A stretch of 51,960 nucleotides of DNA, taken from NCBI GenBank assembly GCA_006226595.1, contig SBGP01000011.1:1-51960 (forward strand). Direction: 5' to 3'. The notes below the pieces were generated by a model, which worked only from the letters and a program-made list of their open reading frames with translations, had not been told where the DNA came from and did no database searches. The DNA is from Deltaproteobacteria bacterium (lineage in GTDB: Bacteria; Myxococcota_A; UBA796; GCA-2862545). A program made the position numbers and the translations under genes. This document shows positions 15,652 through 24,244 of the stretch, one piece after another. The first letter of the stretch is position 1. Each line of letters opens with the position of its first letter.

Positions 15652-17226
15652 ATGCGTCGGCCTCATCTCCCACTCACGATCGTCGCGGGTCTCGCGAGCA
15701 CGGTGCTCCTCACCGGCGCGGGCCCCGTCTCCTACTTCGAGGAGGCGCTCCCGACGACGCTGAACCCACTGTTCGCGCAGTCCATGGTGGACTTCCGGTC
15801 TCAGGAGCTCGTCTTCGACCGGTTGTACTACCACTCTGCCGTCAACAACGAGCTCGTGAGCCGACTCGTTGAGCGGTACGAGAAGGTGGACGGCGGCAAG
15901 GGCGTAAAGCTCTACCTGAAGCAGGGCATCAAGTGGCACGACGGGCAGAACTTCTCTGCCGACGATGTGTGCTTCACGATCAACGCCATGCTCGATCCTC
16001 GGACGAGTTCGCCGATCGCGAAGAACTTCATCGAGAGCCTCGAGGCCTGTGATTCACAGGACAAGGGCAAGACCGCGCTGATCACGTATCGCAAGGTCTA
16101 CCACAACCCCCTCGAGCGCCTCGGCTTCGCCATCCTGCCCGAGCACAAGTTCGAGTCGACCGCGATCAAGCCGGACTCCGAGTTCAGCAACCGTCCGATC
16201 GGCACGGGCCCGATGACCGCCTCGCGCGGCACTCGCGGTGTGACCTTCAACGCCTACGCCAACGAGCACCACGGCGCGAAGATCAAGGACCTGAAGCTCC
16301 AGGAGGGCAGTGACCCGTTCGTCCAGGTGCGAACGGTCATCAACGCCGGCGTGCACGGCGTCATCTCCGTCGCCCCGAACTTCCGCCCGGAGATCGCGGC
16401 CCAGGACGATGTCGCACTGAAGTCCTACGACCTCCGGTCGTGGTGGTTCATCGCGATCAACACGGCCAAGCCGTACCTCGCGCCCCAGAAGATCCGTCAG
16501 GCGCTCGATGTCACCATCGACCGTACCGAGCTTCGGGAGCTGTCGATCGGTGTCGACCCGAACGACCCGCACCCGCCGTGTGAGTTCATCTCCGGCCCGT
16601 TCGTCCAGTCCTCGCCGTACTACAACCGCTCCATCAAGGTGAAGGAGCGCAGTGACATGGCGAAGGTCAAGGAGCTGATGCTCGCCGGTGGTGCCGCCGA
16701 GTCCGGTGGCCGCTGGACCTTCAACGGCGAACCGATCAAGCTCAAGGTCGGCATGAACGCGCCGCTCGACATGGAAGCGCGCGACCTGCTCAACCAGATC
16801 GGCAACCAGCTCGAGGCTGGCGGCTTCGGCCGCGAGGTCTACCGCATCCCGTCCGACGACTGGAACCGCAAGGTCGTCACTGCGCAGATGCAGGACTTCG
16901 ACATGCTGATCGGCAAGTGGTCCTTCGGAACCGTCGAAGAGGTCAACCCGCTGTTCCACACCCGCGCTCGCGGCCAGGGCAGCCTGAACATCTTCAACTA
17001 CTCCGATGCCAAGGTCGACGAGATGCTCGGCCAGTACGACATCGCGAAGACGGACACCGAGGCGCAGGACGCGTACCACGCGCTGCACGAGTACCTGTCG
17101 CAGGATCTGCCGTACCTGTTCCTGTGGAAGCTCGACACCAAGAGTGCTTGGCGCAACGAGATTCGCAGCAACATCATCGCGCCCTATTTCTACTTCACCG
17201 AGTTCGACCAGTGGAAGGCGAACTAG
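15652..17226 (+). CDS. ABC transporter substrate-binding protein, family 5 (peptide type)
   Basis: A 524-residue protein with an N-terminal signal sequence and no clear lipobox. The family-5 solute-binding signature WHDGQNFSADDV occurs near residue 90. The rest follows the usual bilobal layout, with YFYFTEFDQW at the C-terminus. Family members bind oligopeptides, dipeptides, nickel or other small molecules in the periplasm; the ligand here is not deducible. It is preceded by an AGAGG site. The gene is followed by a stable hairpin and then the cognate permease and ATPase genes. Confidence 0.88.
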   Translation: MRRPHLPLTIVAGLASTVLLTGAGPVSYFEEALPTTLNPLFAQSMVDFRSQELVFDRLYYHSAVNNELVSRLVERYEKVDGGKGVKLYLKQGIKWHDGQNFSADDVCFTINAMLDPRTSSPIAKNFIESLEACDSQDKGKTALITYRKVYHNPLERLGFAILPEHKFESTAIKPDSEFSNRPIGTGPMTASRGTRGVTFNAYANEHHGAKIKDLKLQEGSDPFVQVRTVINAGVHGVISVAPNFRPEIAAQDDVALKSYDLRSWWFIAINTAKPYLAPQKIRQALDVTIDRTELRELSIGVDPNDPHPPCEFISGPFVQSSPYYNRSIKVKERSDMAKVKELMLAGGAAESGGRWTFNGEPIKLKVGMNAPLDMEARDLLNQIGNQLEAGGFGREVYRIPSDDWNRKVVTAQMQDFDMLIGKWSFGTVEEVNPLFHTRARGQGSLNIFNYSDAKVDEMLGQYDIAKTDTEAQDAYHALHEYLSQDLPYLFLWKLDTKSAWRNEIRSNIIAPYFYFTEFDQWKAN

Positions 17227-17256
17227 GGGAGTGCGCTTCCGCTGCGGCGGTGGATT

Positions 17257-17311
17257 GAGGCCCGGTTCGGGAGGTTGCTCGCAAACAACGCGAGCCTTCC
17301 AGCCGGGCCTC
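17257..17311 (+). terminator. Stable two-stage hairpin between binding-protein and permease genes
   Basis: An outer 9-bp stem GAGGCCCGG / CCGGGCCTC encloses an inner 6-bp stem GCTCGC / GCGAGC with a 7-base loop, all in the 173-base gap after the binding-protein stop. There is no T-run. Such structures commonly stabilise the binding-protein mRNA or attenuate read-through into the permease genes. The rest of the gap, up to the AGGGAGG before 17400, shows no named feature. Confidence 0.6.
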
Positions 17312-17399
17312 TGGCGTTGTGGGCCCACAGAGTTGGTGGGTGCCCTTTGCCTCCATCCCCACTGTCGTATGATGCCAAGCCTGTAAGGGAGGAAACAGG

Positions 17400-18329
17400 G
17401 TGCCTTGGTGGACACGACCACTCGTCCGTCTCGCGGCGGCCCTGGCACTACCTCTGCTCATCCCGGCGTTGATTACGCTGATCTTGTGGGCGTTGCCTGG
17501 TAGTCCGGCCGAAATCATCTGCCCGCCCGAGCGCTGCGGCGCCGAGGCGACGGCGGAGCTCGAGCGCCACTTCCACCTCGATGCTGGACCGCTCGGGTTC
17601 TACACCCACTGGCTCGGCAACGCGGTGCAGTTCGACTTCGGCACGAGCTGGCGCGTGATGGCCGGTGTCCGCATCTCCGAGATGCTCGCCGGTGCGCTGC
17701 CCGCGACCACGAAGCTCATCCTCATCGCGATGACTCTCGTCCTCGGCGCGAGTGCGCTGGCCACGGCCCAGATCATCCCCAAGCGCCTCGACCCGGTGTG
17801 GCAGGCGATCGGGCTTCTGCCGACCGTCATCCTCGCGCTCCTCTGTGCGGCGTACGTGACGATCACCTACGGCGCAGTCAGCTACGACGGCTGGCCCGGA
17901 ACGTTGCGACTGCTCATGGGCGGCCTGGTGCTCGGTGTGGCTGACGGCACGCTCGGCCAGGCGATCCAGGGCACGCGCAGCATCTTCGAGGAAGAGGTGA
18001 AGCAGCGCTACGTCGGCATCGCCGTACTCCGCGGCGAATCGGTCCTCTCGAACACGCTGCCCAACGTCATGCCGGCGCTGGCCGGACAGCTGCGCGGTCG
18101 CGTGCTCGCGATGCTCTCGGGGTCGGTCGTGGTCGAGGTCGTCCTCGGGGTCGAGGGCCTCGGGCAGCTGGTGTGGGACGGTACGCTGAAGCAGGACTTC
18201 GGCCTGGTGCTCGCGGCTGCCTGGGCCTACGCCCTGCTCTCGTCCGCGCTCCTTGCCATGCAGGCGCTCGTCGAGATCGGCACGGCCTGGTACGTCCGCC
18301 GCAGCCCCGTCGTCCCGGAGGTCGCGTGA
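17400..18329 (+). CDS. ABC transporter permease, DppB-like
   Basis: A 309-residue polytopic inner-membrane protein. The first span is at about 8-30, a periplasmic loop of about 65 residues follows, and then about five more spans, as in DppB/OppB. The ATPase-contact (EAA-type) loop is around AVLRGESVLSNTLPNVMPAL, followed by the typical EVVLGVEGLGQLVWDG segment. The GTG start at 17400 is supported by AGGGAGG upstream. Its stop overlaps the GTG of the next permease gene. Confidence 0.88.
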   Translation: MPWWTRPLVRLAAALALPLLIPALITLILWALPGSPAEIICPPERCGAEATAELERHFHLDAGPLGFYTHWLGNAVQFDFGTSWRVMAGVRISEMLAGALPATTKLILIAMTLVLGASALATAQIIPKRLDPVWQAIGLLPTVILALLCAAYVTITYGAVSYDGWPGTLRLLMGGLVLGVADGTLGQAIQGTRSIFEEEVKQRYVGIAVLRGESVLSNTLPNVMPALAGQLRGRVLAMLSGSVVVEVVLGVEGLGQLVWDGTLKQDFGLVLAAAWAYALLSSALLAMQALVEIGTAWYVRRSPVVPEVA

Positions 18330-19150
18330 AGCGTGCAGTCTGGGCGGGCCTCGCAGGCCTGATGCTGTTCACCCTCCTGCTCCTCGCGGCTACCGCGCCG
18401 GACCGGCTTCCTGGCATGGATGCCGGCGCTCGCGCTCTGGGCCCGGGGGACTTCCCGCCGTTCGGCACCGATCGCGACGGGCGGTCGTTGCTGGTCTATG
18501 CGCAGCAGGGAGCGGCGATCGTCGCGCTCCCCACGCTGCTGTCCGGCGTGATCGTCGCGTTCCTCGCCACGATCGCGGGGCTCGCGCGCTGTGCGGCAAT
18601 TGGCTGGCTCGACTCCGGCCTTCAGGCCTTCCAGGAGCTCGTCGGCGCCCTGCCGCGACTCGTGGTGGTGCTCGTCGTCGCCATGCTGCTTCCCTACGAC
18701 TGGCGCACGCTCATGCCGATCGCGTTCACGTGGGCCATTCTCGCGGCGCCCGCGGCGATGGACGAGGCCGCGGCGACTGCGGGTCGACTGGGCGGTGCAC
18801 GCTTCGTCGAGGCGCTGCGCGCTCACGGCTTCACCGCCGGACGGATCTACCTGTACCACGTGACCCTGCTCAACCTGCGGCCCGTCATTGCGCGTCAGGC
18901 CGCCGAGGTGATGATGCAGGTGATCTTCCTCGAGATCGCGCTGTCCTACCTGGCCGATGCCAGCGGTGGCGACGCGGCCTCGTTCACGCACTCCGCCGAC
19001 ACCAAGAGCTGGGCCTCGCTGCTGTACGAGGGCTACACCTGGCTCGCGGCGGGGCTGCCGCTCGCGCACGCCATGGCCCTGGGCCTCGGTCTCGTCGGCT
19101 GCACCGTGCTCGGCACGCAGGCCTTCCGTCTGGCTGCGAGGGCCCGATGA
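18326..19150 (+). CDS. ABC transporter permease, DppC-like
   Basis: A 274-residue polytopic membrane protein starting with GTG in a GTGA overlap with the DppB-like gene. One N-terminal span and a periplasmic loop with GTDRDGRSLL (the usual DppC GTDxxGRD-type phrase) precede about five spans. The ATPase-contact loop is near GGARFVEALRAHGFTAGRI, and the family's LEIALSYLADASG segment follows. It pairs with the DppB-like permease to form the channel. Its stop overlaps the next ATG. Confidence 0.88.
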   Translation: MKRAVWAGLAGLMLFTLLLLAATAPDRLPGMDAGARALGPGDFPPFGTDRDGRSLLVYAQQGAAIVALPTLLSGVIVAFLATIAGLARCAAIGWLDSGLQAFQELVGALPRLVVVLVVAMLLPYDWRTLMPIAFTWAILAAPAAMDEAAATAGRLGGARFVEALRAHGFTAGRIYLYHVTLLNLRPVIARQAAEVMMQVIFLEIALSYLADASGGDAASFTHSADTKSWASLLYEGYTWLAAGLPLAHAMALGLGLVGCTVLGTQAFRLAARAR

Positions 19151-19887
19151 GCGTCGTTCTCGTGGTCAACGATCTCACCATCCGCACCCCCGAGCGCCGC
19201 CTCGTCGAGGGGGTCAGCTTCGAGGTCCACCAGGGTCGCGTCACCGCGATCGTCGGCCACTCGGGAAGCGGCAAGTCGCTGTCCGCCCGCGCGTCCATGG
19301 GTGTGCTCGACGTGGACCCCGGCCTCGAACGCGGAAGCCTTCTCTACCCGGCGCTGTCCGGTGAGAAGGACTGGTTCGAGGGTGTGCGAGGGCAGGGGAT
19401 GGGCGCCCAGCGTCGCCTCGCCCGCGACACCGCCCGCTACCGCGGCTCGTACGTCACCTACAGCCCGCAGTCCGCGTCCTCGGCGCTCAACCCGGGCCGC
19501 AGCATCGGGCAGCAGCTCGCGATCGCGATTGGTCGGCGCGAGACCCCTCCGGCGGACCTCGGCGGTGCCATCCGGGACGTGCTCAAGGAGGTCGGACTGC
19601 CCCCGCGCGCCGCCTACGCCGTTCCCTCGGAGCTCTCCGGTGGCATGGCCCAGCGCGCCGCAGTGGCGATTGCCATCGCCCCGCAGCCGAAGGTCCTCAT
19701 CGCCGACGAGCCAGAGACCGGGCTCGACCCCGTCCTTCGGCGCGTCGTGACCGAGCTCATGCTCGAAGTGGCCGCGAATCACGGTGTGGCGCTGATGCTC
19801 ATCACGCACAACATGGACACCGTGCGTCGCATCGCCGATGATGTCGTGAGAATTGGCCCGCACGCGAGTGGAACCGAAGATGTCTGA
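19147..19887 (+). CDS. ABC transporter ATPase, DppD-like (short)
   Basis: A 246-residue ATPase with Walker A GHSGSGKS (about 37-44), the signature LSGGMAQR and Walker B VLIADEPETGLD. A Q-loop-like SPQS segment is present (YSPQSASSALNPG). It is about 70-80 residues shorter than typical DppD because the C-terminal oligopeptide-transporter tail (HPY region) is absent. The ATG overlaps the permease stop. It presumably forms a heterodimer with the DppF-like ATPase to power peptide-type import. Confidence 0.9.
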   Translation: MSVVLVVNDLTIRTPERRLVEGVSFEVHQGRVTAIVGHSGSGKSLSARASMGVLDVDPGLERGSLLYPALSGEKDWFEGVRGQGMGAQRRLARDTARYRGSYVTYSPQSASSALNPGRSIGQQLAIAIGRRETPPADLGGAIRDVLKEVGLPPRAAYAVPSELSGGMAQRAAVAIAIAPQPKVLIADEPETGLDPVLRRVVTELMLEVAANHGVALMLITHNMDTVRRIADDVVRIGPHASGTEDV

Positions 19888-20683
19888 CGCGCCCATCGTC
19901 GACTTCAAAGCCGTCAGCAAGACCTTCGTCTTGCCTGGCGCCTGGCCTTGGAGTCCGAAGCGCGAAGTGCACGCGGTCCGCGACGTGAGCTTCCAGGTCG
20001 CTCCAGGCGAGGTCCTCGCGCTCGTCGGCCAGAGCGGCAGCGGCAAGACGACCGTGTCGCGCTGCGTGCTCGGCCTCGAGAGCATCACCAGCGGCGAGAT
20101 CGTCCTCGAGGGCCAGCGCTGGGACACGCTCAGTGAGCGCGAGCGCCGCACCAAGCGCGTGAAGTACCAGTACGTGCCCCAGGATGCGCTTTCCGCCCTC
20201 GATCCGCAGCAGACGTCTCTGGAGCACGTGGTCGAGTCGCTGACGGTGCTCGGCGGGGTGTCGCGCGAAGAGGCGCACAAGCGCGGCGCCGAGATGCTCG
20301 AGAGCCTCGGGCTCGGTCACCGACTCAATGCGCTCCCGCGCGAGATGTCGGGTGGCGAGCAGCGACGGGTCACGCTCGCGCGCGTGTTCGTCCTCCAGCC
20401 GTCGCTCGTGGTCGCCGACGAGCCGACTTCGGGCCTCGATCCGGACCGTCAGGAGTCCGTGCTCGAGGATCTGATCCAGAACCTGCCCAAGGGTGCCGGG
20501 TGCATCCTGGTCACCCACGACATGGCTCAGGCCCGCGCCTGGTGCCATCGCGCGTTGGTCATGCTTGAGGGTAGGGTCGTCGAGGAGCTACGCTTCCCCG
20601 ACGGACAGCCGACCCATCCTTACTCGCGCATGCTGTTCGATCCGTGGGGCGAGCACGACCTCGCCCAGTCCACGGCCATCTAG
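19880..20683 (+). CDS. ABC transporter ATPase, DppF-like
   Basis: A 267-residue ATPase with Walker A GQSGSGKT, signature MSGGEQRR and Walker B VVADEPTSGLDP. The C-terminal THPYSRML keeps the core of the HPY motif that is missing in the partner ATPase. ATG at 19880 is chosen over an upstream TTG at 19853. It overlaps the DppD-like gene by eight bases. It is the second nucleotide-binding subunit of the importer. Confidence 0.9.
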   Translation: MSDAPIVDFKAVSKTFVLPGAWPWSPKREVHAVRDVSFQVAPGEVLALVGQSGSGKTTVSRCVLGLESITSGEIVLEGQRWDTLSERERRTKRVKYQYVPQDALSALDPQQTSLEHVVESLTVLGGVSREEAHKRGAEMLESLGLGHRLNALPREMSGGEQRRVTLARVFVLQPSLVVADEPTSGLDPDRQESVLEDLIQNLPKGAGCILVTHDMAQARAWCHRALVMLEGRVVEELRFPDGQPTHPYSRMLFDPWGEHDLAQSTAI

Positions 20684-20691
20684 GAGCCCCC

Positions 20692-21864
20692 ATGTCCACT
20701 CTCAACGCTGCACGCCTCGCGCTTCGCCTCACTGGGGCCGCGCTCGTGGTCGCTCTCGCGGCCCCAACGGCTGCGCTCGCGCAGTCTGCGGATCAGGCCG
20801 AGGCCTATCGTCTCGAGCAGGAGATCAAGCGCCTCGCCGATCGAAATGCCTGGGCGGGCGTCGAGCGCGCCTACGAGGACCTGGTCAAGCTCGACGCGCA
20901 GGTCAGCGTCGAGATCCACAACATCGGTGCACAGTCCGCGCGCTTCCTGGGCAAGACCTACGAGGTGTACTCCCGCCTCGAGCGCGCCCTCGCGATCGAG
21001 CAGGACGAGCAGAACGCCTCCGACCTCGCGGGTATCGACGCCCAGTACGGCCGCGTGCGCATCAAGGGCGATCCCCGCCGGCGCCCCGAGCTCATCCGCG
21101 CCCAGATGCCGTTCCTGCCGGACCAGCGAAAGAGCGTCGAGTGGGCTCAGCGCGTCGTCGCCGAGACCGGCTCCTTCGAGGGCATGCTCCCCAGCGGTGA
21201 CTACGAGATCGCGGGCAAGGCGTTCACCGTCGCCCCCGGTGCCGAGTGGCAAGACGTGAACGTCAGCCGCAAGGAAGCCACGGCTGCGGGCGCGCGAGGC
21301 GAGGGGATCATCTACAAGGGTCCCGTCGCCGTGCTCGGCTACAGCTTCGCCGCCAGCGGCGAGCCGTCCGAGGCCAAGCCGGCCGCGGATGTCGCGTCGC
21401 CGACGTCCATCTCCGGCTCCGGCCTTCACCTCGAGGGTGGCTACGAGATCGGTCTCACGCGCCAGTTCGGCGTCGCGCCGGTCGTGGGCTACCGCGGGAT
21501 GTACTCCGGCGGACACACCTTCCATCACTTCACCGCGTGGGCCGCGTTCGCGTTCCGTCCGGGTGATCTCCGACTTGCGGCTGGTCCCGCGTACGGCGTG
21601 ATCCAGGGCAGCGGCACCGGCGTTGCCGAGTGGTTCGACGCGAACCACGATCGCGTCGCCAACCCCTCTGACTCCATCGGCTACCAGGGCGTCGCCGCCG
21701 GTCCGGGTCTAAAGTTCAGCGCCGGATACGGTTTGTTGGACTTTGATCCGCTCCAGGGTGTTGTGGAGTTGGGTGGCATCGTCCAGACGGACGGCGCGCG
21801 CACCTACATGGGATTCGGTCTCCACATCGGGATCGTCCCGAAGATTCCACGCTTCGAGGGCTGA
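20692..21864 (+). CDS. Exported coiled-coil plus barrel-like protein
   Basis: A 390-residue protein with a signal peptide ending near ALAQS (about residue 31). A helical N-terminal domain (about 32-110; EAYRLEQEIKRLADRN) may form a coiled coil. A small beta domain at 155-200 contains LPSGDYEIAGKAFTV. The C-terminal half (about 235-385) is Gly/aromatic-rich like an outer-membrane barrel. The ATG follows TAGGAG. It starts eight bases after the ATPase gene, so it is probably cotranscribed with the importer. Function unknown. Confidence 0.75.
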   Translation: MSTLNAARLALRLTGAALVVALAAPTAALAQSADQAEAYRLEQEIKRLADRNAWAGVERAYEDLVKLDAQVSVEIHNIGAQSARFLGKTYEVYSRLERALAIEQDEQNASDLAGIDAQYGRVRIKGDPRRRPELIRAQMPFLPDQRKSVEWAQRVVAETGSFEGMLPSGDYEIAGKAFTVAPGAEWQDVNVSRKEATAAGARGEGIIYKGPVAVLGYSFAASGEPSEAKPAADVASPTSISGSGLHLEGGYEIGLTRQFGVAPVVGYRGMYSGGHTFHHFTAWAAFAFRPGDLRLAAGPAYGVIQGSGTGVAEWFDANHDRVANPSDSIGYQGVAAGPGLKFSAGYGLLDFDPLQGVVELGGIVQTDGARTYMGFGLHIGIVPKIPRFEG

Positions 21865-21905
21865 TGCTCCTCTTCACTTCCTCGCTGACTTCAATGGAGA
21901 CGCCG

Positions 21906-22982
21906 ATGCTGTCGTCTGGGATCAAGGCCGGACTCGTTCTGGCCGCGGCTGCGACCCTCACGCTCGCCGCACTTCCCGCCTCCGCTGGGGAGGTCACCCA
22001 CTCTTCCACGGGCCACGTCGAGAATCCGGTGTGGAACGCGGCAGGAGATCACCTGTCGTTCGAGGTCAACCCGCTCGGCGGGAACATCGACCTGTTCGTG
22101 TCCGAGGTAGCAGGGGGATCCGCCAAGGCGGGCCGCCAGATCACGCTGCCCGGCGGTGGCTCGGGCTTTGGCGGTGCCAAGCGCGTCGCGGTGAACTCGA
22201 GCTGGCACCCGAGTGGCTTCGTCGTCTTCGAGGCGACCAACTCCTCCGGCGTGTACCGGCTGTACTTCGCGCAGCCGCCCGCGGTCACGGCCGCCGAGCT
22301 GCTTCCGCAGACGGACGAGCCCGGCTCGCTCCAGTACCCGAGTGTCGCGGGCAACGGCAGTGCGGTGGTGTTCACCACCAGCAACTCGGGCGCCGGTGAC
22401 ATCCGCATCTGGGAGCCCAACACGGGCAACCGCCGCAGCTTGACGTCCACTGCTGGCACCGAGGTGTTCCCGGCCTTCTCGCCCGATGCGGCGCAGGTCG
22501 TGTTCACTCGCAAGAACAACGGCGGTGAGGACGTGTTCCTCGTCGACGTGGCCACGGGCCAGGAGAGCGCCGTCGCGGGCGGTAGCGGCGACCAGACCCG
22601 CCCGACCTTCGCGATGGGCGGCAACCGCGTCGTCTACTTCAGCAAAGCGAGCGGCAGCGAGTCCTGGGACCTCGTCTCGGTGAACTCCAACGGCAGCGAC
22701 CGCAAGACGCTGGCTTCCAACGTGAAGCTGCCACAGCGCGCCCGCCCGGCGGTGTCGCCGGACGGTCAGTGGGTCGCGTACGCCGAGGAAGGCGGCACGC
22801 AGGTGGTGCTCATCAAGGCGGACGGCTCGAGCAAGGTGCCGATCCAGACCGACCACAGCTCGGTCGGTGAGCCGGCGCTCGCCAGCAACAACGGCAAGCT
22901 CCTGCTCGCGTACACCGGACTGATCAACTCGGACTCCGACTGGCGTCGCCTGTACGTGGTCGACATCACCGGCAAGATCTGA
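21906..22982 (+). CDS. Exported TolB-like beta-propeller protein
   Basis: A 358-residue protein. ATG at 21906 is preferred because GGAGA lies five bases upstream and it gives a compact signal peptide ending ALPASAG; ATG codons at 21864 and 21894 are alternatives. The body consists of WD40-like/PD40 repeats typical of TolB, for example FSPDAAQVVFTRKNNGGEDVF and VSPDGQWVAYAEEGG, about six blades. It has no TolB N-terminal domain and no tol-pal genes are near, so it is called TolB-like only. It is the last gene before a strong terminator and probably the end of the importer-associated operon. Confidence 0.8.
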   Translation: MLSSGIKAGLVLAAAATLTLAALPASAGEVTHSSTGHVENPVWNAAGDHLSFEVNPLGGNIDLFVSEVAGGSAKAGRQITLPGGGSGFGGAKRVAVNSSWHPSGFVVFEATNSSGVYRLYFAQPPAVTAAELLPQTDEPGSLQYPSVAGNGSAVVFTTSNSGAGDIRIWEPNTGNRRSLTSTAGTEVFPAFSPDAAQVVFTRKNNGGEDVFLVDVATGQESAVAGGSGDQTRPTFAMGGNRVVYFSKASGSESWDLVSVNSNGSDRKTLASNVKLPQRARPAVSPDGQWVAYAEEGGTQVVLIKADGSSKVPIQTDHSSVGEPALASNNGKLLLAYTGLINSDSDWRRLYVVDITGKI

Positions 22983-23005
22983 CGCTCGGTCCTGCACCAA
23001 GCAGA

Positions 23006-23029
23006 ACGGCCACCCCTCGGGGTGGCCGT
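23006..23029 (+). terminator. Rho-independent-type terminator
   Basis: A perfect 11-bp inverted repeat (ACGGCCACCCC / GGGGTGGCCGT), effectively 10 bp with a 4-base loop, lies 23 bases after the TolB-like stop, followed by GTCGTTT. It lies between this gene and the convergent lipoprotein gene and closes the long plus-strand gene cluster. Confidence 0.8.
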
Positions 23030-23054
23030 CGTCGTTTCAGCACCGCGTGGTGCG

Positions 23055-23645
23055 TCAGAACACGTTGCACTGCGGGTCAGAGACGTAGGCCGCGCGTCCG
23101 TCGATGAGCACGCCGTTTCCGAGGAAGTCGCCATCGGTGAACTCGAAGCGCGCGGTACCGTTCGGTGAGGCCTGCACGTAGTAGGTCACGTTGCCGTCGT
23201 TCCCCTCGATGTCTTCGAGGTTCTGCGGGCAGTTCGAGGTCTCGCCGTCGAAGGTGAGGTCGAGCACGATCTCGTGGCTGCAGCCCACACAGTCGACCGG
23301 GCCGCTGACCGTGCCGAAGGCGTTCCAGCGCAGGTAGCACGGGCCCTGGCCCATGTTGCTCCAGCTCTGGTTCGGGTACAGGATCCAGTCCTCGTACCCG
23401 GTGAGCAGCCCGTCCGAGAAGGTGAACTCGCCGACGAAGTAGCCGGTGGCCCCCGTGTAGGGCGTGCCGTCGAAGTCGTCGCACTCGGCGTTTGCCCCGA
23501 GCCCGTCGTACGGGTCGAAGCTCTGCGCGCTCCCCGTGTCGCCGCTGCTGCCGGTGTCCGAGCCCTCGTCACTGCCCTCATCGACCGGCGTGAGCCCACC
23601 GAGGGTACAGCCCGCGAGGAGCACGGGAATCAGAAGAACGCGCAT
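23055..23645 (-). CDS. Lipoprotein, second copy of a tandem paralogous pair
   Basis: A 196-residue protein with lipobox LLAGC and a Ser/Asp/Thr/Gly/Glu spacer. The body shares with the upstream neighbour the order FDPYxG, ECDDFDGTP (CEDFEGTP in the neighbour), GATxYFxGEF, GYEDW, an RWxxFGTVS core, DCVGC, a YYVQA strand and a FLGxGVL segment ending near a C-terminal Cys. The conserved Cys suggest disulfides. Its start overlaps the upstream paralogue's stop by 16 bases. No known family is recognised; the beta-rich pattern suggests a surface-exposed domain. Confidence 0.8.
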   Translation of the reverse strand: MRVLLIPVLLAGCTLGGLTPVDEGSDEGSDTGSSGDTGSAQSFDPYDGLGANAECDDFDGTPYTGATGYFVGEFTFSDGLLTGYEDWILYPNQSWSNMGQGPCYLRWNAFGTVSGPVDCVGCSHEIVLDLTFDGETSNCPQNLEDIEGNDGNVTYYVQASPNGTARFEFTDGDFLGNGVLIDGRAAYVSDPQCNVF

Positions 23646-24199
23646 CGCTGCTCCGACTGGTACGCACCGCGAGTGGACGTGAGCACGCCGTCGCCGAGAA
23701 AGGTGCCGCTCGAGAACTCGTAGCGAGCGTAGCCGTCGTTTCCGGCCTGCACGTAGTAGACAGCGCCACCCTCGTTGTCCGGGCCCTCGAGCGCCTGCAG
23801 ATCGGGCTGGCAGTCCGACTCGTCCTCGTTCCAGGTGAACGACAGGGACAGCTGGTGGGTGCAGCCCACGCAATCGGTCGGCTCGCTCACCGTGCCGAAG
23901 ACATCCCAGCGGATGGCGCAGTCCCAGCCCGGGCGGGCGATGGTCGGATCCTCCCAGGCGTCGTTGGCGAACAGCACCCACTCTTCGTAGCCGGTGACCA
24001 CGTCCGCATCGATGGCGTACTCGCCCATGAAGTACGTGGTCGCCCCAGGCACGGGCGTGCCCTCGAAGTCCTCGCAGTTCGGGTTCTCTTCCATGCCCTC
24101 GTAGGGGTCGAAGTCCGGGCCGTCGGTTCCGGTGTCGTCACCGGTGCCGTTGTCGCCAGCACAGCCGATGAGGAGCAAGGTCAGTGCGAGTGCGCGCAT
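23630..24199 (-). CDS. Lipoprotein, first copy of a tandem paralogous pair
   Basis: A 189-residue lipoprotein with lipobox LLIGC and a Gly/Asp/Thr spacer. It matches the downstream gene along its whole length (FDPYEG, CEDFEGTP, GATTYFMGEY, GYEEWVLF, RWDVFGTVS, DCVGC, YYVQAGNDG, FLGDGVL) and ends in Cys-Ala-Phe-Phe. The pair clearly arose by tandem duplication and has since diverged considerably. Envelope location is implied by the lipobox. Function unknown. Confidence 0.8.
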   Translation of the reverse strand: MRALALTLLLIGCAGDNGTGDDTGTDGPDFDPYEGMEENPNCEDFEGTPVPGATTYFMGEYAIDADVVTGYEEWVLFANDAWEDPTIARPGWDCAIRWDVFGTVSEPTDCVGCTHQLSLSFTWNEDESDCQPDLQALEGPDNEGGAVYYVQAGNDGYARYEFSSGTFLGDGVLTSTRGAYQSEQRCAFF

Positions 24200-24244
24200 G
24201 TGTCTACCTCCGAGGCCCCAGGGTACCGCGGACCGGAAGCGTCG

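Noticed and set aside
21906-22982. Calling this gene tolB
   Set aside because: It has PD40-type blades but no TolB N-terminal domain and no tol or pal genes nearby.
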